The notes beneath the pieces were generated by a model that was not told the origin of the DNA, made no database searches, and saw only the letters and a program-made list of their open reading frames with translations. This document shows positions 41,898-51,998 of a stretch of DNA of 64,000 bases, in pieces. Source of the DNA: Microscillaceae bacterium. GTDB taxonomy: Bacteria; Bacteroidota; Bacteroidia; Cytophagales; Microscillaceae. Position 1 is the stretch's first letter. The number at the start of each line of letters is the position of its first letter. The position numbers and the translations under genes were made by a program. The stretch is taken from assembly GCA_011390205.1 (NCBI GenBank), contig JAABSX010000010.1, positions 37,508 to 101,507 of the forward strand, written 5' to 3'.

Positions 41898-44882
41898 ATG
41901 AAGCAAAAATTACTATTAATGCTGTTTTTAGTGTTTACAGTCGCTTTTTCGGCACTTGCACAAGATAAGACAGTGAAAGGACGCATAACCGACCCCGAAA
42001 ACGGAGAAGGGCTGCCAGGCGTAAACGTACTAATTAAAGGGACTAGTACTGGCACAATAACTGACGTAAATGGAAACTACACACTCTCTGTGCCACAAGG
42101 CGCTACGCTTGTATTCAGAGCCGTGGGTTTTGTAACACAAGAGATTGTAGTAGGTGAACAGACTACTATTAATCCCTCAATGAGTGTTGATACCAAGGGC
42201 TTGGATGAAGTAGTAGTAACGGGATACCGTGATGAGTCAAGAATTAAGTCGGTATCTTCAGTATCCACAATTTCAAGTGGAAGTATAGAGCAGGTGCCTG
42301 TATCTACTTTTGATCAGATTTTACAAGGCCAGGCACCTGGATTATTAATACAGGCTGGAAGTGGTCGCCCAGGAGCGGCAGCCTCAGTTGTAATCAGAGG
42401 TATCAACTCCATCAATGCAAGTACTGATCCTCTATATGTAGTAGATGGAATCCAGATTAATGCTGGTGACTTTGCTACACTAAACCCAAATGACTTCGAT
42501 AAAGTAAGTGTTTTGAAAGATGCTGCTGCTACTTCTATTTATGGATCTAGAGGAGCAAATGGAGTAATCGTGATTACCACAAAAAGAGGTAAAGCTGGAA
42601 AAACGCAGTTTAATTACCGTTTTTTATATGGTCGCTCTTTCAAACCACAGTTCAGAGGTTTTCGTCCACTTACTACCAATGAGGTAATAGACCTAGAGCA
42701 AGAATTTGGATTAGGTTACACGGTAGGTTTACCTTCAGAAAGAATTGAAGAGTTTCGCAATATCGAGACAGATTGGTTTGACGCTTTTGTAAGAGATGCC
42801 AACACTTGGTCTCATGAAGTAAATGCTTCAGGCGGTAGCGAAAGTCTTCGCTATTATGTGTCAGGTAACTTCTTTGGACAAGAAGGAACTGCCATAAGAA
42901 GTGGGTTAGATAGATATACACTAAGAGTAAATCTAGATGGAGGTGCGCCAAATGACAACTTCCGTTTCGGGACAAGCCTATCACTAGGATACTCTCAATC
43001 AACTAATACAAATGGTGAGGGTGGTGCATTTGGTTCAAACCCATTTTTCGGTGGTATCCGTCAGAAGCCTTACATTCCTATCTATGATGAAAATGGTCTA
43101 AACGGTTACTATGGTCCTGTGAATGCAGACGGAACTCCAAATCCTGATGCTCTAATTACTTTTAATCCTATAGAGTTTAGAGATCAAAGTACAGAGTCAG
43201 ATGATGAGTTAAAGCTGATAGGAAGTATTTATGCAGAATATGATATTCCTAAAATAGAAGGATTAACTATCAGAACACAATGGGGTGCTGACTATAGAAG
43301 TAGGACTTTCTTTAACTTAAGAAATCCGAATTCAATCTCAGGTCGGACATCTCCTGGTGCTAATCCTGCTACAGGAACAGGGGGTATCTTAACTCAGTCT
43401 TGGAATAGAAGAATTAGATTTAATGGAAACACATCTATTAACTATACACGCAGCATAGGAGAAGACCACGAAATATCTGCAACGATATTCAATGAAATTT
43501 TCTATCAAAATTTCAGTAATTTCCAACTTACGGGCTATGGGCTTGGTAGGATTACTGATATAGCCAATGGCATAAATGAACAAGCCAACCCTCCTGCCTT
43601 ATCAGGTGGTGAGACAGCCAACTCTCTTATCTCTTACTTCGCAGATTTTACATATACCTTCAAAGGAAAGTACTCTGCTAAAGTAGGTGCTCGTAGAGAT
43701 GGTTCTTCTAGGTTTGGTAGAAACAATCGATTTGCTAACTTTTTCTCAGTGGGTGCAAACTGGATTCTTTCAGAAGAGAGTTTCATGAAGAATGTGTCCT
43801 TTATAGATTTACTGAAACTGAGAGTAAGTTATGGTACTGCGGGTAACCAAGAGGTTGGAGACTTTGATGACTTAGAAGTATATGGTGCTGGTGTATATAA
43901 TGGACAGCCTACACTTGTTCCTGGTATCGGCAATCCAGACTTGCGCTGGGAAACCAACAATCAGTTTAACATAGGGATTGAATATGGTCTCTTCGAAAGT
44001 CGCATTACTGGTTCAATAGAGTACTATAATAACCTTACCACAGACTTATTCTTAGATGCACAGCTTTCAAGAACTACTGGATTCAGTAGCTTGGATCTGA
44101 ACGTAGGAGAAATGAGAAACTCTGGTATAGAGATTCAAGTAAATGCAAACTTGTTAAATACGAATGGATTCCGTTGGGATATATCTGGAAACTATTCGTA
44201 CAATGATAACAAAATTGAAAAGCTATACAATGGGCAGGAGCTTGAGTTAGGTACTTTCATACTTAGAGAAGGAGAGCCTTTCGGGAGTCACTATTTTGTA
44301 GAAAGAGTGGGCGTGGATCCATCTACAGGTCAGTATCTATGGTATGACTTGAACGGGAATGTTACCAATGTATTCAACGAAAATAATAGGACTACCAACC
44401 ATGGGATAGCTTATGCACCTCACTATGGTGGTATCACAAATACGCTCTCTTACAAGGGAGTTACCATATCTGCATTGTTTACTTATGCAGCAGGAAATAC
44501 GCGTTTAGACAATGATAGATTTTTCTTAGAAGATCCAGGTCGTTTAGGTACTGCCAATGTATCAGATGCTGTGCTTGATATATGGAGACAGCCAGGTGAT
44601 ATTACTGGAATTGCCGCCTTTGGTCAGGCTCGCCGTTTTGATTCAGGTTTTATTCAAGATGCTTCTTTCTTAAGGCTTAGAAACGTAACAATGTCATATC
44701 AATTGCCTACTGCTGCGGTTCAGAAAGCTGGTCTTAGATCTGCAAGAGTGTATGTACAAGGACAAAACGTGTTTACATTCACAAACTGGTCTGGTCTTGA
44801 CCCTGAGGATAGCTCAAACGTAGGCTTGGGTAATTATCCTGCACTACGTCAGTGGACTATTGGTGCAGACATTGGTTTTTAA
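41898..44882 (+). CDS. SusC/RagA family TonB-linked outer membrane protein
   Basis: A 994-residue outer membrane importer. After the signal peptide comes a CarboxypepD_reg-like domain (VKGRITDPENGEGLPGVNVLIKGTSTG..., about 25-105), the sequence VTGYRDESR at the TonB-box position, a plug domain (PGAAASVVIRGINSI..., YGSRGANGVIVITTKRGK), and a 22-stranded beta barrel ending in an aromatic-rich C-terminus (QWTIGADIGF). It works with the SusD lipoprotein encoded 29 bases downstream and with TonB energy. The substrate (glycan, peptide or other) is unknown, and no glycan enzyme lies in the operon. Confidence 0.95.
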   Translation: MKQKLLLMLFLVFTVAFSALAQDKTVKGRITDPENGEGLPGVNVLIKGTSTGTITDVNGNYTLSVPQGATLVFRAVGFVTQEIVVGEQTTINPSMSVDTKGLDEVVVTGYRDESRIKSVSSVSTISSGSIEQVPVSTFDQILQGQAPGLLIQAGSGRPGAAASVVIRGINSINASTDPLYVVDGIQINAGDFATLNPNDFDKVSVLKDAAATSIYGSRGANGVIVITTKRGKAGKTQFNYRFLYGRSFKPQFRGFRPLTTNEVIDLEQEFGLGYTVGLPSERIEEFRNIETDWFDAFVRDANTWSHEVNASGGSESLRYYVSGNFFGQEGTAIRSGLDRYTLRVNLDGGAPNDNFRFGTSLSLGYSQSTNTNGEGGAFGSNPFFGGIRQKPYIPIYDENGLNGYYGPVNADGTPNPDALITFNPIEFRDQSTESDDELKLIGSIYAEYDIPKIEGLTIRTQWGADYRSRTFFNLRNPNSISGRTSPGANPATGTGGILTQSWNRRIRFNGNTSINYTRSIGEDHEISATIFNEIFYQNFSNFQLTGYGLGRITDIANGINEQANPPALSGGETANSLISYFADFTYTFKGKYSAKVGARRDGSSRFGRNNRFANFFSVGANWILSEESFMKNVSFIDLLKLRVSYGTAGNQEVGDFDDLEVYGAGVYNGQPTLVPGIGNPDLRWETNNQFNIGIEYGLFESRITGSIEYYNNLTTDLFLDAQLSRTTGFSSLDLNVGEMRNSGIEIQVNANLLNTNGFRWDISGNYSYNDNKIEKLYNGQELELGTFILREGEPFGSHYFVERVGVDPSTGQYLWYDLNGNVTNVFNENNRTTNHGIAYAPHYGGITNTLSYKGVTISALFTYAAGNTRLDNDRFFLEDPGRLGTANVSDAVLDIWRQPGDITGIAAFGQARRFDSGFIQDASFLRLRNVTMSYQLPTAAVQKAGLRSARVYVQGQNVFTFTNWSGLDPEDSSNVGLGNYPALRQWTIGADIGF

Positions 44883-44910
44883 CATCCTTTAATCTTATAA
44901 ATGATTCAAT

Positions 44911-46374
44911 ATGAAAATTATAAATTCTTTAAAATATTTGGTGATATCACTTCTAGTCTTCTCGACATCATGTCAGGATTTTACGGAGATAGAACCCAGA
45001 GGCGTAATAGCAGCCAACTTGGCTTTTAGAAATATAGAAGATTTTAATCAGGCTTTGGCAGGTGCATACGATGTACTCCAACTTGGAGGCTACTATGGCT
45101 CGACTTACTCTATCATGCCCGATATCATTTCGGATAACTTAAAAGTAACATCTGAACAAAGAGGCTTCTTCCTATTTCAAAGAGACTGGGGCTACTCTCC
45201 CTCAGATGACCCTGGCATGTGGGCTACTTTGTATGCAATGCTCAATAGAGTAAATACAGTGATTACTCGCATCGAGCCTTTTAAGGCAGAAGATGAGCAG
45301 AAGCACAACAGAATATTGGCACAAGCCTTATCTCTACGTGCAATGGTGCATTTTGACTTACTGAGATATTATGGTATAAGTTATGACCGTAACAATGCAG
45401 ATGCACAAGGTGGAGTGGTTGTAGTTACAGAGGTGTTGTCTCCAACTGCCCTGCCATCTCGCTCTACTGTATCACAGACTTATGATCAAATTTATGATGA
45501 TTTACGTGCAGCAGAGTTGTTGTATGCTGATATAGATGCCCCCGTAAATGTAAGTGCGGGAGAAAGACACTATATGGATTTATTGGCAATGAAAGCATTG
45601 CGTGCAAGGGTGTCATTATATGCAGGCCTATGGGATGATGCCATAGACTATGCCCTCGATGTAGTGGCTGAAGTTCCTCTAGTCAATACTACTAATTTTG
45701 TAACGATGTGGAGAGATGATACTTTTGCAGGAGAGAATATATTGAGTGTTCATTACAGTAATGTAGAAGGTGGATTTGGAGCTACAAATTTACTTTGGAG
45801 TCCTAGCAATGCTGCAACACCTTTTGTAGGAGGAGCTTCTCAGTTTACATATTCTGATAACTTAGTGGGCACCTATGCTGCTGATGATATACGATTTACC
45901 ACTTGGATAGTAAATGCTCCAGTTGATAAAAATTATGATTTCATTCAGAGTAAGTACCCAGATAATGGGGTCAATATATTCTCCGATTTTAAGATATTTA
46001 GGACAGGAGAGATGTATTTAATTCTTGCTGAAGCTTACTTTAACAACAATGACGAAACCAATGCAAGACGTTATCTAAATGACTTGCGTGCCGCAAGGCA
46101 GCCTAGCTTTGATGCAGCCGCTGACGGTAACCAAACGGGTAATCTGCTTGCCTTAGTTATTGAGATAGAGAGAAGAAAAGAATTGGTGATAGAAGGGCAT
46201 CGCTGGTTTGATTTGAGAAGACTTAACAAGGGCGTAGTGAGAGATCCAGCTGATTTCATCTCTCCTACTTCTCAATTTACATTAGATTCTTCTAGTCCTA
46301 AATTCGTGTTCCCTATTCCTCAGTCTGAGACTTTTGCGAATCCAAATATACAGCAGAACCAAGGGTATAATTAA
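44911..46374 (+). CDS. SusD/RagB family surface lipoprotein
   Basis: A 487-residue lipoprotein that forms the lid of the SusC channel and captures substrate at the cell surface. The signal peptide ends in the lipobox region VFSTSCQ. The TPR-like helical core and C-terminal signatures are typical: MYLILAEAYFNNNDETNARRYLNDLRAAR, ELVIEGHRWFDLRRL, and the terminal FPIPQSETFANPNIQQNQGY. It is co-transcribed with susC upstream and the lipoprotein downstream. Confidence 0.95.
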   Translation: MKIINSLKYLVISLLVFSTSCQDFTEIEPRGVIAANLAFRNIEDFNQALAGAYDVLQLGGYYGSTYSIMPDIISDNLKVTSEQRGFFLFQRDWGYSPSDDPGMWATLYAMLNRVNTVITRIEPFKAEDEQKHNRILAQALSLRAMVHFDLLRYYGISYDRNNADAQGGVVVVTEVLSPTALPSRSTVSQTYDQIYDDLRAAELLYADIDAPVNVSAGERHYMDLLAMKALRARVSLYAGLWDDAIDYALDVVAEVPLVNTTNFVTMWRDDTFAGENILSVHYSNVEGGFGATNLLWSPSNAATPFVGGASQFTYSDNLVGTYAADDIRFTTWIVNAPVDKNYDFIQSKYPDNGVNIFSDFKIFRTGEMYLILAEAYFNNNDETNARRYLNDLRAARQPSFDAAADGNQTGNLLALVIEIERRKELVIEGHRWFDLRRLNKGVVRDPADFISPTSQFTLDSSSPKFVFPIPQSETFANPNIQQNQGYN

Positions 46375-46402
46375 TTTATGAAATTTTTAAAGTAAGAAAA
46401 TT

Positions 46403-47224
46403 ATGATCAAGAAAATAAATAAAATATATTCAGCGCTTTTGTTAGTTATGGCATTTGTAGCTACCTCTTGTGGCCCTGAAATAGAGAATCCAATATATAG
46501 TGATGGGGCATATCTAGTGTTTTCACAGTCTCAGGCAAGTGTGGGAGATGGAAACCCTGGCGAAGGCAACGAGGTGAGAGCGAAAGTAATCAGGGGTGGA
46601 ACTTCTAACTATAGCACTGACCTGACGGTCAATTATACACTTACAGCTACACTATCTGATGGTAGTAATGGTTCTGACCGTATTACGGATGAAAGTGCAG
46701 GTTCAATTACTATTCCTGCTGGAAGCCCCAGCGAAGATATCGTTTTACGGACAGTAGGGAACGCTGAAGTCGGAGATTTAAGTGTCACAGTTGTCATACA
46801 GATTACAAGTGTAACTGATGCTTCTCTTAGCATAGGTTTTAGAGGGCCTGATGCTTTATCATCTACTTTTACACTTACTATCCTAGACGATGACTGTCTC
46901 ATTAGTTTAGCACCTGCATATGCAAATATAGTAAATGGAAATCAGGCTGCTGCAAGAACTGTCACCATCGTAGAAAACGCAGATGGAAGTTACAGAATTT
47001 CAGATATGCACGGATATGTTACAAATCTTGGCAACCCACTCGCTGTAGGTGGTAATTTTACAATCGATGCCAACAACAATGTAACCATACCTCCACAAGT
47101 AGCTTTTGGGGTTCTTAACTACAGTGGCTCTGGCTCTTTTAATACTTGTAACAATATACTTACATATACGCTTACTGAAAACTTTTTTGGGAATGTAACA
47201 AATCATGAAGTAATTGTAAGATAA
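46403..47224 (+). CDS. SusC/D-associated surface lipoprotein
   Basis: A 273-residue lipoprotein (signal peptide ending VATSCGPE). Residues about 35-165 form a beta-sandwich with Calx-beta-like character (VSVGDGN...TVNYTLTA..., ending TFTLTILDDDC), and the rest is another beta-rich segment. Third genes of SusC/D operons commonly encode such surface proteins that bind the substrate. A terminator follows directly, closing the three-gene operon. Confidence 0.75.
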   Translation: MIKKINKIYSALLLVMAFVATSCGPEIENPIYSDGAYLVFSQSQASVGDGNPGEGNEVRAKVIRGGTSNYSTDLTVNYTLTATLSDGSNGSDRITDESAGSITIPAGSPSEDIVLRTVGNAEVGDLSVTVVIQITSVTDASLSIGFRGPDALSSTFTLTILDDDCLISLAPAYANIVNGNQAAARTVTIVENADGSYRISDMHGYVTNLGNPLAVGGNFTIDANNNVTIPPQVAFGVLNYSGSGSFNTCNNILTYTLTENFFGNVTNHEVIVR

Positions 47225-47244
47225 GTTTTATCAGATTCATTTTT

Positions 47245-47277
47245 AAAAAGCACTTAATTTTATATTAGGTGCTTTTT
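47245..47277 (+). terminator. Terminator of the SusC/SusD operon
   Basis: A 13-base-pair stem (47245-47257 with 47265-47277, one G-U pair) with a 7-base loop; its 3' arm ends in five T. Confidence 0.8.
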
Positions 47278-47342
47278 AAAAAAAAATAAACAAAAATCTT
47301 TCCTTAATCATTTATGTATAGTAGTACATAACTTAGAAAATC

Positions 47343-48047
47343 ATGAAATATTTAATCACTCTTTGCTCAATTATTCTTTTGTTATCAAATTTAGAACTGA
47401 GGTCACAAGCGCTTCGGATATTGGATCTCATAGACCCTAATCAGCAAAATACAGCCCTGATGTATGGAGGAGAAGGGGAGGTAAATTACATAGGTTCTCC
47501 TTTTTTTATAGAGGATTGGGTAATCGGGAATGTTAAGACAAACACTGGCACTGAATTCAAGAATATCAGGTTAAAGTATGAATCTTACAGAAACTACCTT
47601 TTTACCAAGAAAGAAGAAGAAAGTATAGTCATTACAAATGACCTTATAGAGACTTTCTCTTTTGATTATGATGGGGAAACTTATAATTTCAAAAATATGC
47701 AGTTGTCTGAGTCTGGAGATAGGAAAAGCTTTGTAAGGGTCATTTATGAAGGAGAACGTGTTTCTATTTATCAAGCATTCTCTAAAAAACTGTTACAAGG
47801 TGGCACTATCGACAATGGATACACAAGTGTCAAAAAAACTAAAGATAAGTTTATAGATGTTGAGAAACTATATGCTAAGATAAACGGAGAAGTTAAAGAG
47901 ATAGGAACTAGCAAGAAGTATTTCTATGAGCTATTTCCACAAAAAGAGAATGAAATAAAGACTTTTTTTAAGACTAATGACGTAAATACCAAAGAAACGA
48001 AGGGTTTAGTTAAGTTGGCTACATACTTAGATGATTTGGTAGAGTAG
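47343..48047 (+). CDS. Exported protein of unknown function
   Basis: A 234-residue protein with a signal peptide (MKYLITLCSIILLLSNLELRSQ) and a mature part of alternating strands and lysine-rich helices. No catalytic motif or known domain is visible. It lies between the SusC/D terminator and a secreted protease gene, and 137 bases separate it from the latter, so it may be its own unit. Confidence 0.65.
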   Translation: MKYLITLCSIILLLSNLELRSQALRILDLIDPNQQNTALMYGGEGEVNYIGSPFFIEDWVIGNVKTNTGTEFKNIRLKYESYRNYLFTKKEEESIVITNDLIETFSFDYDGETYNFKNMQLSESGDRKSFVRVIYEGERVSIYQAFSKKLLQGGTIDNGYTSVKKTKDKFIDVEKLYAKINGEVKEIGTSKKYFYELFPQKENEIKTFFKTNDVNTKETKGLVKLATYLDDLVE

Positions 48048-48184
48048 TTAGTTTTAATTACTATGCTACTGAATATTAAAATTTAAAAAGGTGGCACTCA
48101 TTTACCTTCTTTCTCTCAAAGTTATAGCTATCGGTGAGGTAAAACTGTTTGAAAAAAAGTTTCAAAAAACTAAATCTAAATGTG

Positions 48185-50566
48185 ATGATAAAAAAAATAT
48201 ACCAAAGATTTTTACTGCTTTTTCCGCTTGCTTTCCTATCTGTTTACAATATACAGGGGCAAATTAACCAGTCTGAGACCCCTTATAGCTCAAGCGAGTA
48301 TTTTCAGCAGGTTATCACTCCTTTGCACACTATAGAGACTCGTGCAATAGATGTTCCAGACAGAGACCAAATTAAATCTGAAATAGAGGCAGGCCTCTTA
48401 CCTGCTAATCCTTTTGCAAAGGCGATTTACCTAGATTACGATTGGAATAATTCAGGTTCTTGGATAGACCTCCCAGGAGGGGATAGGCTCTGGATGTTAA
48501 AGTTAAAAGCGAACGATGCCGTTTCTTTGCATATAATTTGTGAAGAGTTTGAAATACCAGAAGGTGCTAAACTATTTGTATATAATGATAACAATATACT
48601 AGGACCATTCACTCATCTTAATAATCAAAAACATCGGAAGTTCACCACAGAAGTGTTGAAAGGTGACAATCTAACCATAGAATATTATGAGCCAGCAAGT
48701 GTACGAGGACAAGGCTCTATGAAAATTAAACGAATTGATTATGGTTTTCAAGCTTTTGACTGGGAACTAGCAGAAGAAGATATACAAAAACCAAGGTTAT
48801 ACTCAAGCTACAAAGTACAAGACGGAAGTGGTACCTGTAATATTAATATTAGATGCCCTATCGCTGAGGACTGGCAAGACCACAAACGTGCCGTAGCTCG
48901 TGTTGTAGTAGTTACTTCACAAGGCTCAGGACGATGCTCAGGCTCACTCATAAATAACGGAAACAATGATGGCACACCTTATTTTCAGTTGGCTTGGCAT
49001 TGTGAAATGTCTCCATCTGATGTAACTATCAATTACGAGAGTTGGCAATTTACATTTAATTATGAGGCTACTACTTGCGCCTATAACTCACCAGAAACAT
49101 CCTCAAACTCCATTATAGGGTGTACTTTTAAGACGAGAGTTCCTAGTGCTGATTATGTGCTTGTTGAGCTGAATAACTTACCATCTAATAATAACCCTTA
49201 TTTCCTTGGTTGGAATAGAGGAAGTACAGCCCCTACTTCAGTAGTCGGGATTCATCATCCTGGCGGAAACCCTAAAAAATTCTCCTACTCAAATAATAAT
49301 GTAGATATTAATCCATCCCAGATATCTTTTACTGGGGGCTTCGAACCCTTGGTAATCCCAGCAGGCAATCTCTGGAGATTTAGCTGGGCATCAGATGGTG
49401 GCACTACCGAAGGAGGCTCATCAGGTTCACCCTTATTAGACCAGAACGGCCGCTCGATAGGGGTACTTACAGGCGGAAACTCTAGCTGCTCTAACCAACA
49501 GGGTTTCAATGCTTACGGAAGACTTTTCTCAGCTTGGGGTGCAGTTGCTCCGTTTCTAGATCCCAACAACATCGGGATGACTACACTAAATGCGTATGAT
49601 CCCAATGCTGCTTCACCCAATGATGTAGGTGTTATTCAGTTAGGGACAAACACTTCTGCGTGCGAGTTCTCTGACAATACACTGATGAATGTAACTGTGA
49701 GAAATTTTGGAACTGCACCACAGAATGATGTACCAGGGAGTTATACAATAGAAAATTCTAATACAGGGGCAGCTATCTCTACACAGAATATTATGTTTTC
49801 TGGTGCTTTTAATCCTGGTCAAAGCCGAAGTTTTACTGTACCAGTAGATATTAGTGAACCAAGCATCGCTTATAGAGTTTCATTTTCAACTGATTTGGAT
49901 ACGGATGAAAATAGTGAAAATAACGAAAGAGAATCTGTTTTTACTAATGTGAAAGCAACAGTACCTTCAAGCGGTGTTACGATTACAAATGCGGACTTAG
50001 GAAATATGACACTGAGTTGGACTTCGGGAAATGGACAGCAAAGATTAGTTTTAGTAAAGGAAGGAAGTCCTTTTACATCCACTGATTATCCAGAAGATGG
50101 AGCTTCTATTCCAGCTGGCTCTTTCTTTGGTACGGGCGGCCGAGTAGGTGATGCCTTTGCTGTTTATAGAGGAAGCGCCAACACTACGAATGTATCAGGT
50201 CTAACTGTAGGGGCGACCTACTATGTGGCAGTAATAGAGTTTTCTTGTACGCCTCCATTTTATTTATTTGAGAATATACCGACAGCCAATACACTGGTTA
50301 CGAACCTAGAAAACGAACTTGCATTGAAGGCTATTTCTGTATTCCCTAACCCTGCCAATGATTTTGTGTCAATTGATTTTGGCAATCTGACTTTCCCAGA
50401 GGCAGAGTTAAGTTTATACAACTCACTAGGCATGAAGGTAGTGGAAAAAGATATTCAAAATGCTGATAAAACAATACTGAAAGTAAACAATTTAAAACCA
50501 GGTATCTACACACTTAGAATCAAGACAAGCCAATTTACAGTAGAAAAGAAAGTAGTAGTTTATTAA
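48185..50566 (+). CDS. Secreted trypsin-like (lysyl endopeptidase-like) protease with T9SS sorting domain
   Basis: A 793-residue secreted protein from the ATG at 48185; a TTG upstream is less likely. The order is signal peptide, beta-rich propeptide (about 60-200), and a chymotrypsin-fold protease with likely catalytic His272 (AWHCE), Asp323 (ADYVLVE) and Ser413 (GSSGSP). Then come two beta-sandwich domains, including a CARDB/fibronectin-like part. It ends in a type A T9SS C-terminal domain (VFPNPANDFVSIDF, GIYTLRI, final KKVVVY). It resembles lysyl endopeptidases of Bacteroidota and Lysobacter. It should cross the outer membrane by T9SS and lose its tail. Confidence 0.88.
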   Translation: MIKKIYQRFLLLFPLAFLSVYNIQGQINQSETPYSSSEYFQQVITPLHTIETRAIDVPDRDQIKSEIEAGLLPANPFAKAIYLDYDWNNSGSWIDLPGGDRLWMLKLKANDAVSLHIICEEFEIPEGAKLFVYNDNNILGPFTHLNNQKHRKFTTEVLKGDNLTIEYYEPASVRGQGSMKIKRIDYGFQAFDWELAEEDIQKPRLYSSYKVQDGSGTCNINIRCPIAEDWQDHKRAVARVVVVTSQGSGRCSGSLINNGNNDGTPYFQLAWHCEMSPSDVTINYESWQFTFNYEATTCAYNSPETSSNSIIGCTFKTRVPSADYVLVELNNLPSNNNPYFLGWNRGSTAPTSVVGIHHPGGNPKKFSYSNNNVDINPSQISFTGGFEPLVIPAGNLWRFSWASDGGTTEGGSSGSPLLDQNGRSIGVLTGGNSSCSNQQGFNAYGRLFSAWGAVAPFLDPNNIGMTTLNAYDPNAASPNDVGVIQLGTNTSACEFSDNTLMNVTVRNFGTAPQNDVPGSYTIENSNTGAAISTQNIMFSGAFNPGQSRSFTVPVDISEPSIAYRVSFSTDLDTDENSENNERESVFTNVKATVPSSGVTITNADLGNMTLSWTSGNGQQRLVLVKEGSPFTSTDYPEDGASIPAGSFFGTGGRVGDAFAVYRGSANTTNVSGLTVGATYYVAVIEFSCTPPFYLFENIPTANTLVTNLENELALKAISVFPNPANDFVSIDFGNLTFPEAELSLYNSLGMKVVEKDIQNADKTILKVNNLKPGIYTLRIKTSQFTVEKKVVVY

Positions 50567-50594
50567 ATACTGTCATCTTAGCTTATGATGTTAG

Positions 50595-50627
50595 AAAGCA
50601 GAGTACCTCAAGGTCTCTGCTTTTTTT
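50595..50627 (+). terminator. Terminator of the secreted protease gene
   Basis: A long stem with one bulge (AAAGCAGAG-t-ACCT pairing with AGGTCTCTGCTTT) followed by a run of T, 28 bases after the stop. Confidence 0.8.
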
Positions 50628-50750
50628 ATGCTACGGAGTAAAAATCACCTATTTTTTTAACAAAAAATAACTTACCACAATAAGCAAAACAGACAAAAGC
50701 TACGTACTAGAATTATATTGTTTGGATAGAGATAAATAATCGGAGAATAG

Positions 50751-51827
50751 ATGGAAATTTTATGGCTTTTACTTACCATACCTTTTGCGGGCTGGCTGCT
50801 GATGCTTCTTATCAAACTTGTAGCTCAAATCTCAAAACCTCCCTTCATCTCTTCGGAGGTGTATCATAATAAATCGATACTTGCTGCCGAGATTCTCTTT
50901 ACGGTCATAGCGCCTGCTGTGGGCTTTGTGCGTTATCAGGAGTTTCCTCCCGAATTTCCTTTTGCAGAAAAACACTTGTTTACCCTGATTTTCTTGGTGG
51001 TAGTGTCTATCAATAGCTATTGGGCTTCTCGGCTATACAAGTCACACCAAGCGCCATTGGTAGCTGCTTTGATTCCTTTGGGCATTTTTCAAGGAATCCT
51101 TATTAATTTAGCCCTGCTGATTCATTTTAATTTTTATGTACTGATGGGGGTGGCATTTCCTATTTTTGGTTTTGAGCTGGTAGCACCGCTTATCAATATA
51201 TTCTTATTCGTCAGAGAGCTTTATTTTGGGCATTTGTATTTCAGGCAAAACTTAGAGCCAAGCAGCTTCTCAAACCCTAATTTTTTGATTAGATTTTTAC
51301 TCACATTTAATCTCAGGCGCAAGTCTTTGACTTATTTTATTTTGTGGATGCCTTTTTTTGTGGTTCAGCAAAGCATATTGGTTTTACTAGGGCAAAAGCC
51401 CGATGCTGCAGTGCGTGTATTTGTAGAAAGTTGTGGTTTTACTTTTTCTGACCCTTCTTATTGCCCTCCGCCGCCCGACCATTATCTTTGCAGCATCGCA
51501 GTGCACGGCAGCCCCCGATGGGTCAGACCTCTTAGAAAAGGAATGCGTTGGGGCTTTGGCATCACGGTCAATCGTCAGTTGCTCATCGCCAATGCTTTTG
51601 AGCAGTGGCTAGAAGAGCATCACCCCAAGGCACACCGTGTGCTGAGAGGGTTTTATGATGCGCTGAAAATACCTGTGGCTGCATGGAGCAAAAACAAATG
51701 GCTTGCAAATATATTATATGTCTTAATGAAGCCCTTAGAATGGGTTTTCTTGGCTTGGCTTTATCTGACAGATGAAAAACCCGAAAATAGAATAGCCACG
51801 CAGTATTTACCTAAAAAATATAAATAA
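50751..51827 (+). CDS. DUF6688-like membrane protein
   Basis: A 358-residue protein with about five hydrophobic segments in the first 225 residues and a soluble C-terminal domain. The C-terminal signature CPPPPDHYLCSIAVHGSPRWV and ITVNRQLLIANAFEQWLEEHHP matches, from memory, the family called DUF6688, whose members have two conserved cysteines and a histidine in this stretch. Function is unknown. It stands alone on the plus strand. Confidence 0.75.
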   Translation: MEILWLLLTIPFAGWLLMLLIKLVAQISKPPFISSEVYHNKSILAAEILFTVIAPAVGFVRYQEFPPEFPFAEKHLFTLIFLVVVSINSYWASRLYKSHQAPLVAALIPLGIFQGILINLALLIHFNFYVLMGVAFPIFGFELVAPLINIFLFVRELYFGHLYFRQNLEPSSFSNPNFLIRFLLTFNLRRKSLTYFILWMPFFVVQQSILVLLGQKPDAAVRVFVESCGFTFSDPSYCPPPPDHYLCSIAVHGSPRWVRPLRKGMRWGFGITVNRQLLIANAFEQWLEEHHPKAHRVLRGFYDALKIPVAAWSKNKWLANILYVLMKPLEWVFLAWLYLTDEKPENRIATQYLPKKYK

Positions 51828-51998
51828 AATAAGATGAAATTGTTTTCAGTAGTTTCAAGAAAGAATGAAACCTAAATCAACTTTCAAGCGTTTTAAGCAC
51901 ATAAATAGTTGTTATTTAGGAGTAAACATCGGGCGTACTCATAGAAGAGAAGCCACTTAACTCACAATGACAAGGCAAAAACAAACATTAGAAAAAAT

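Noticed and set aside
51899..51975. A possible further copy of the ACTGTCAT element before ispH.
   Set aside because: Only a short ACAATGACAAGG resemblance is visible; no inverted end or internal core is shared.
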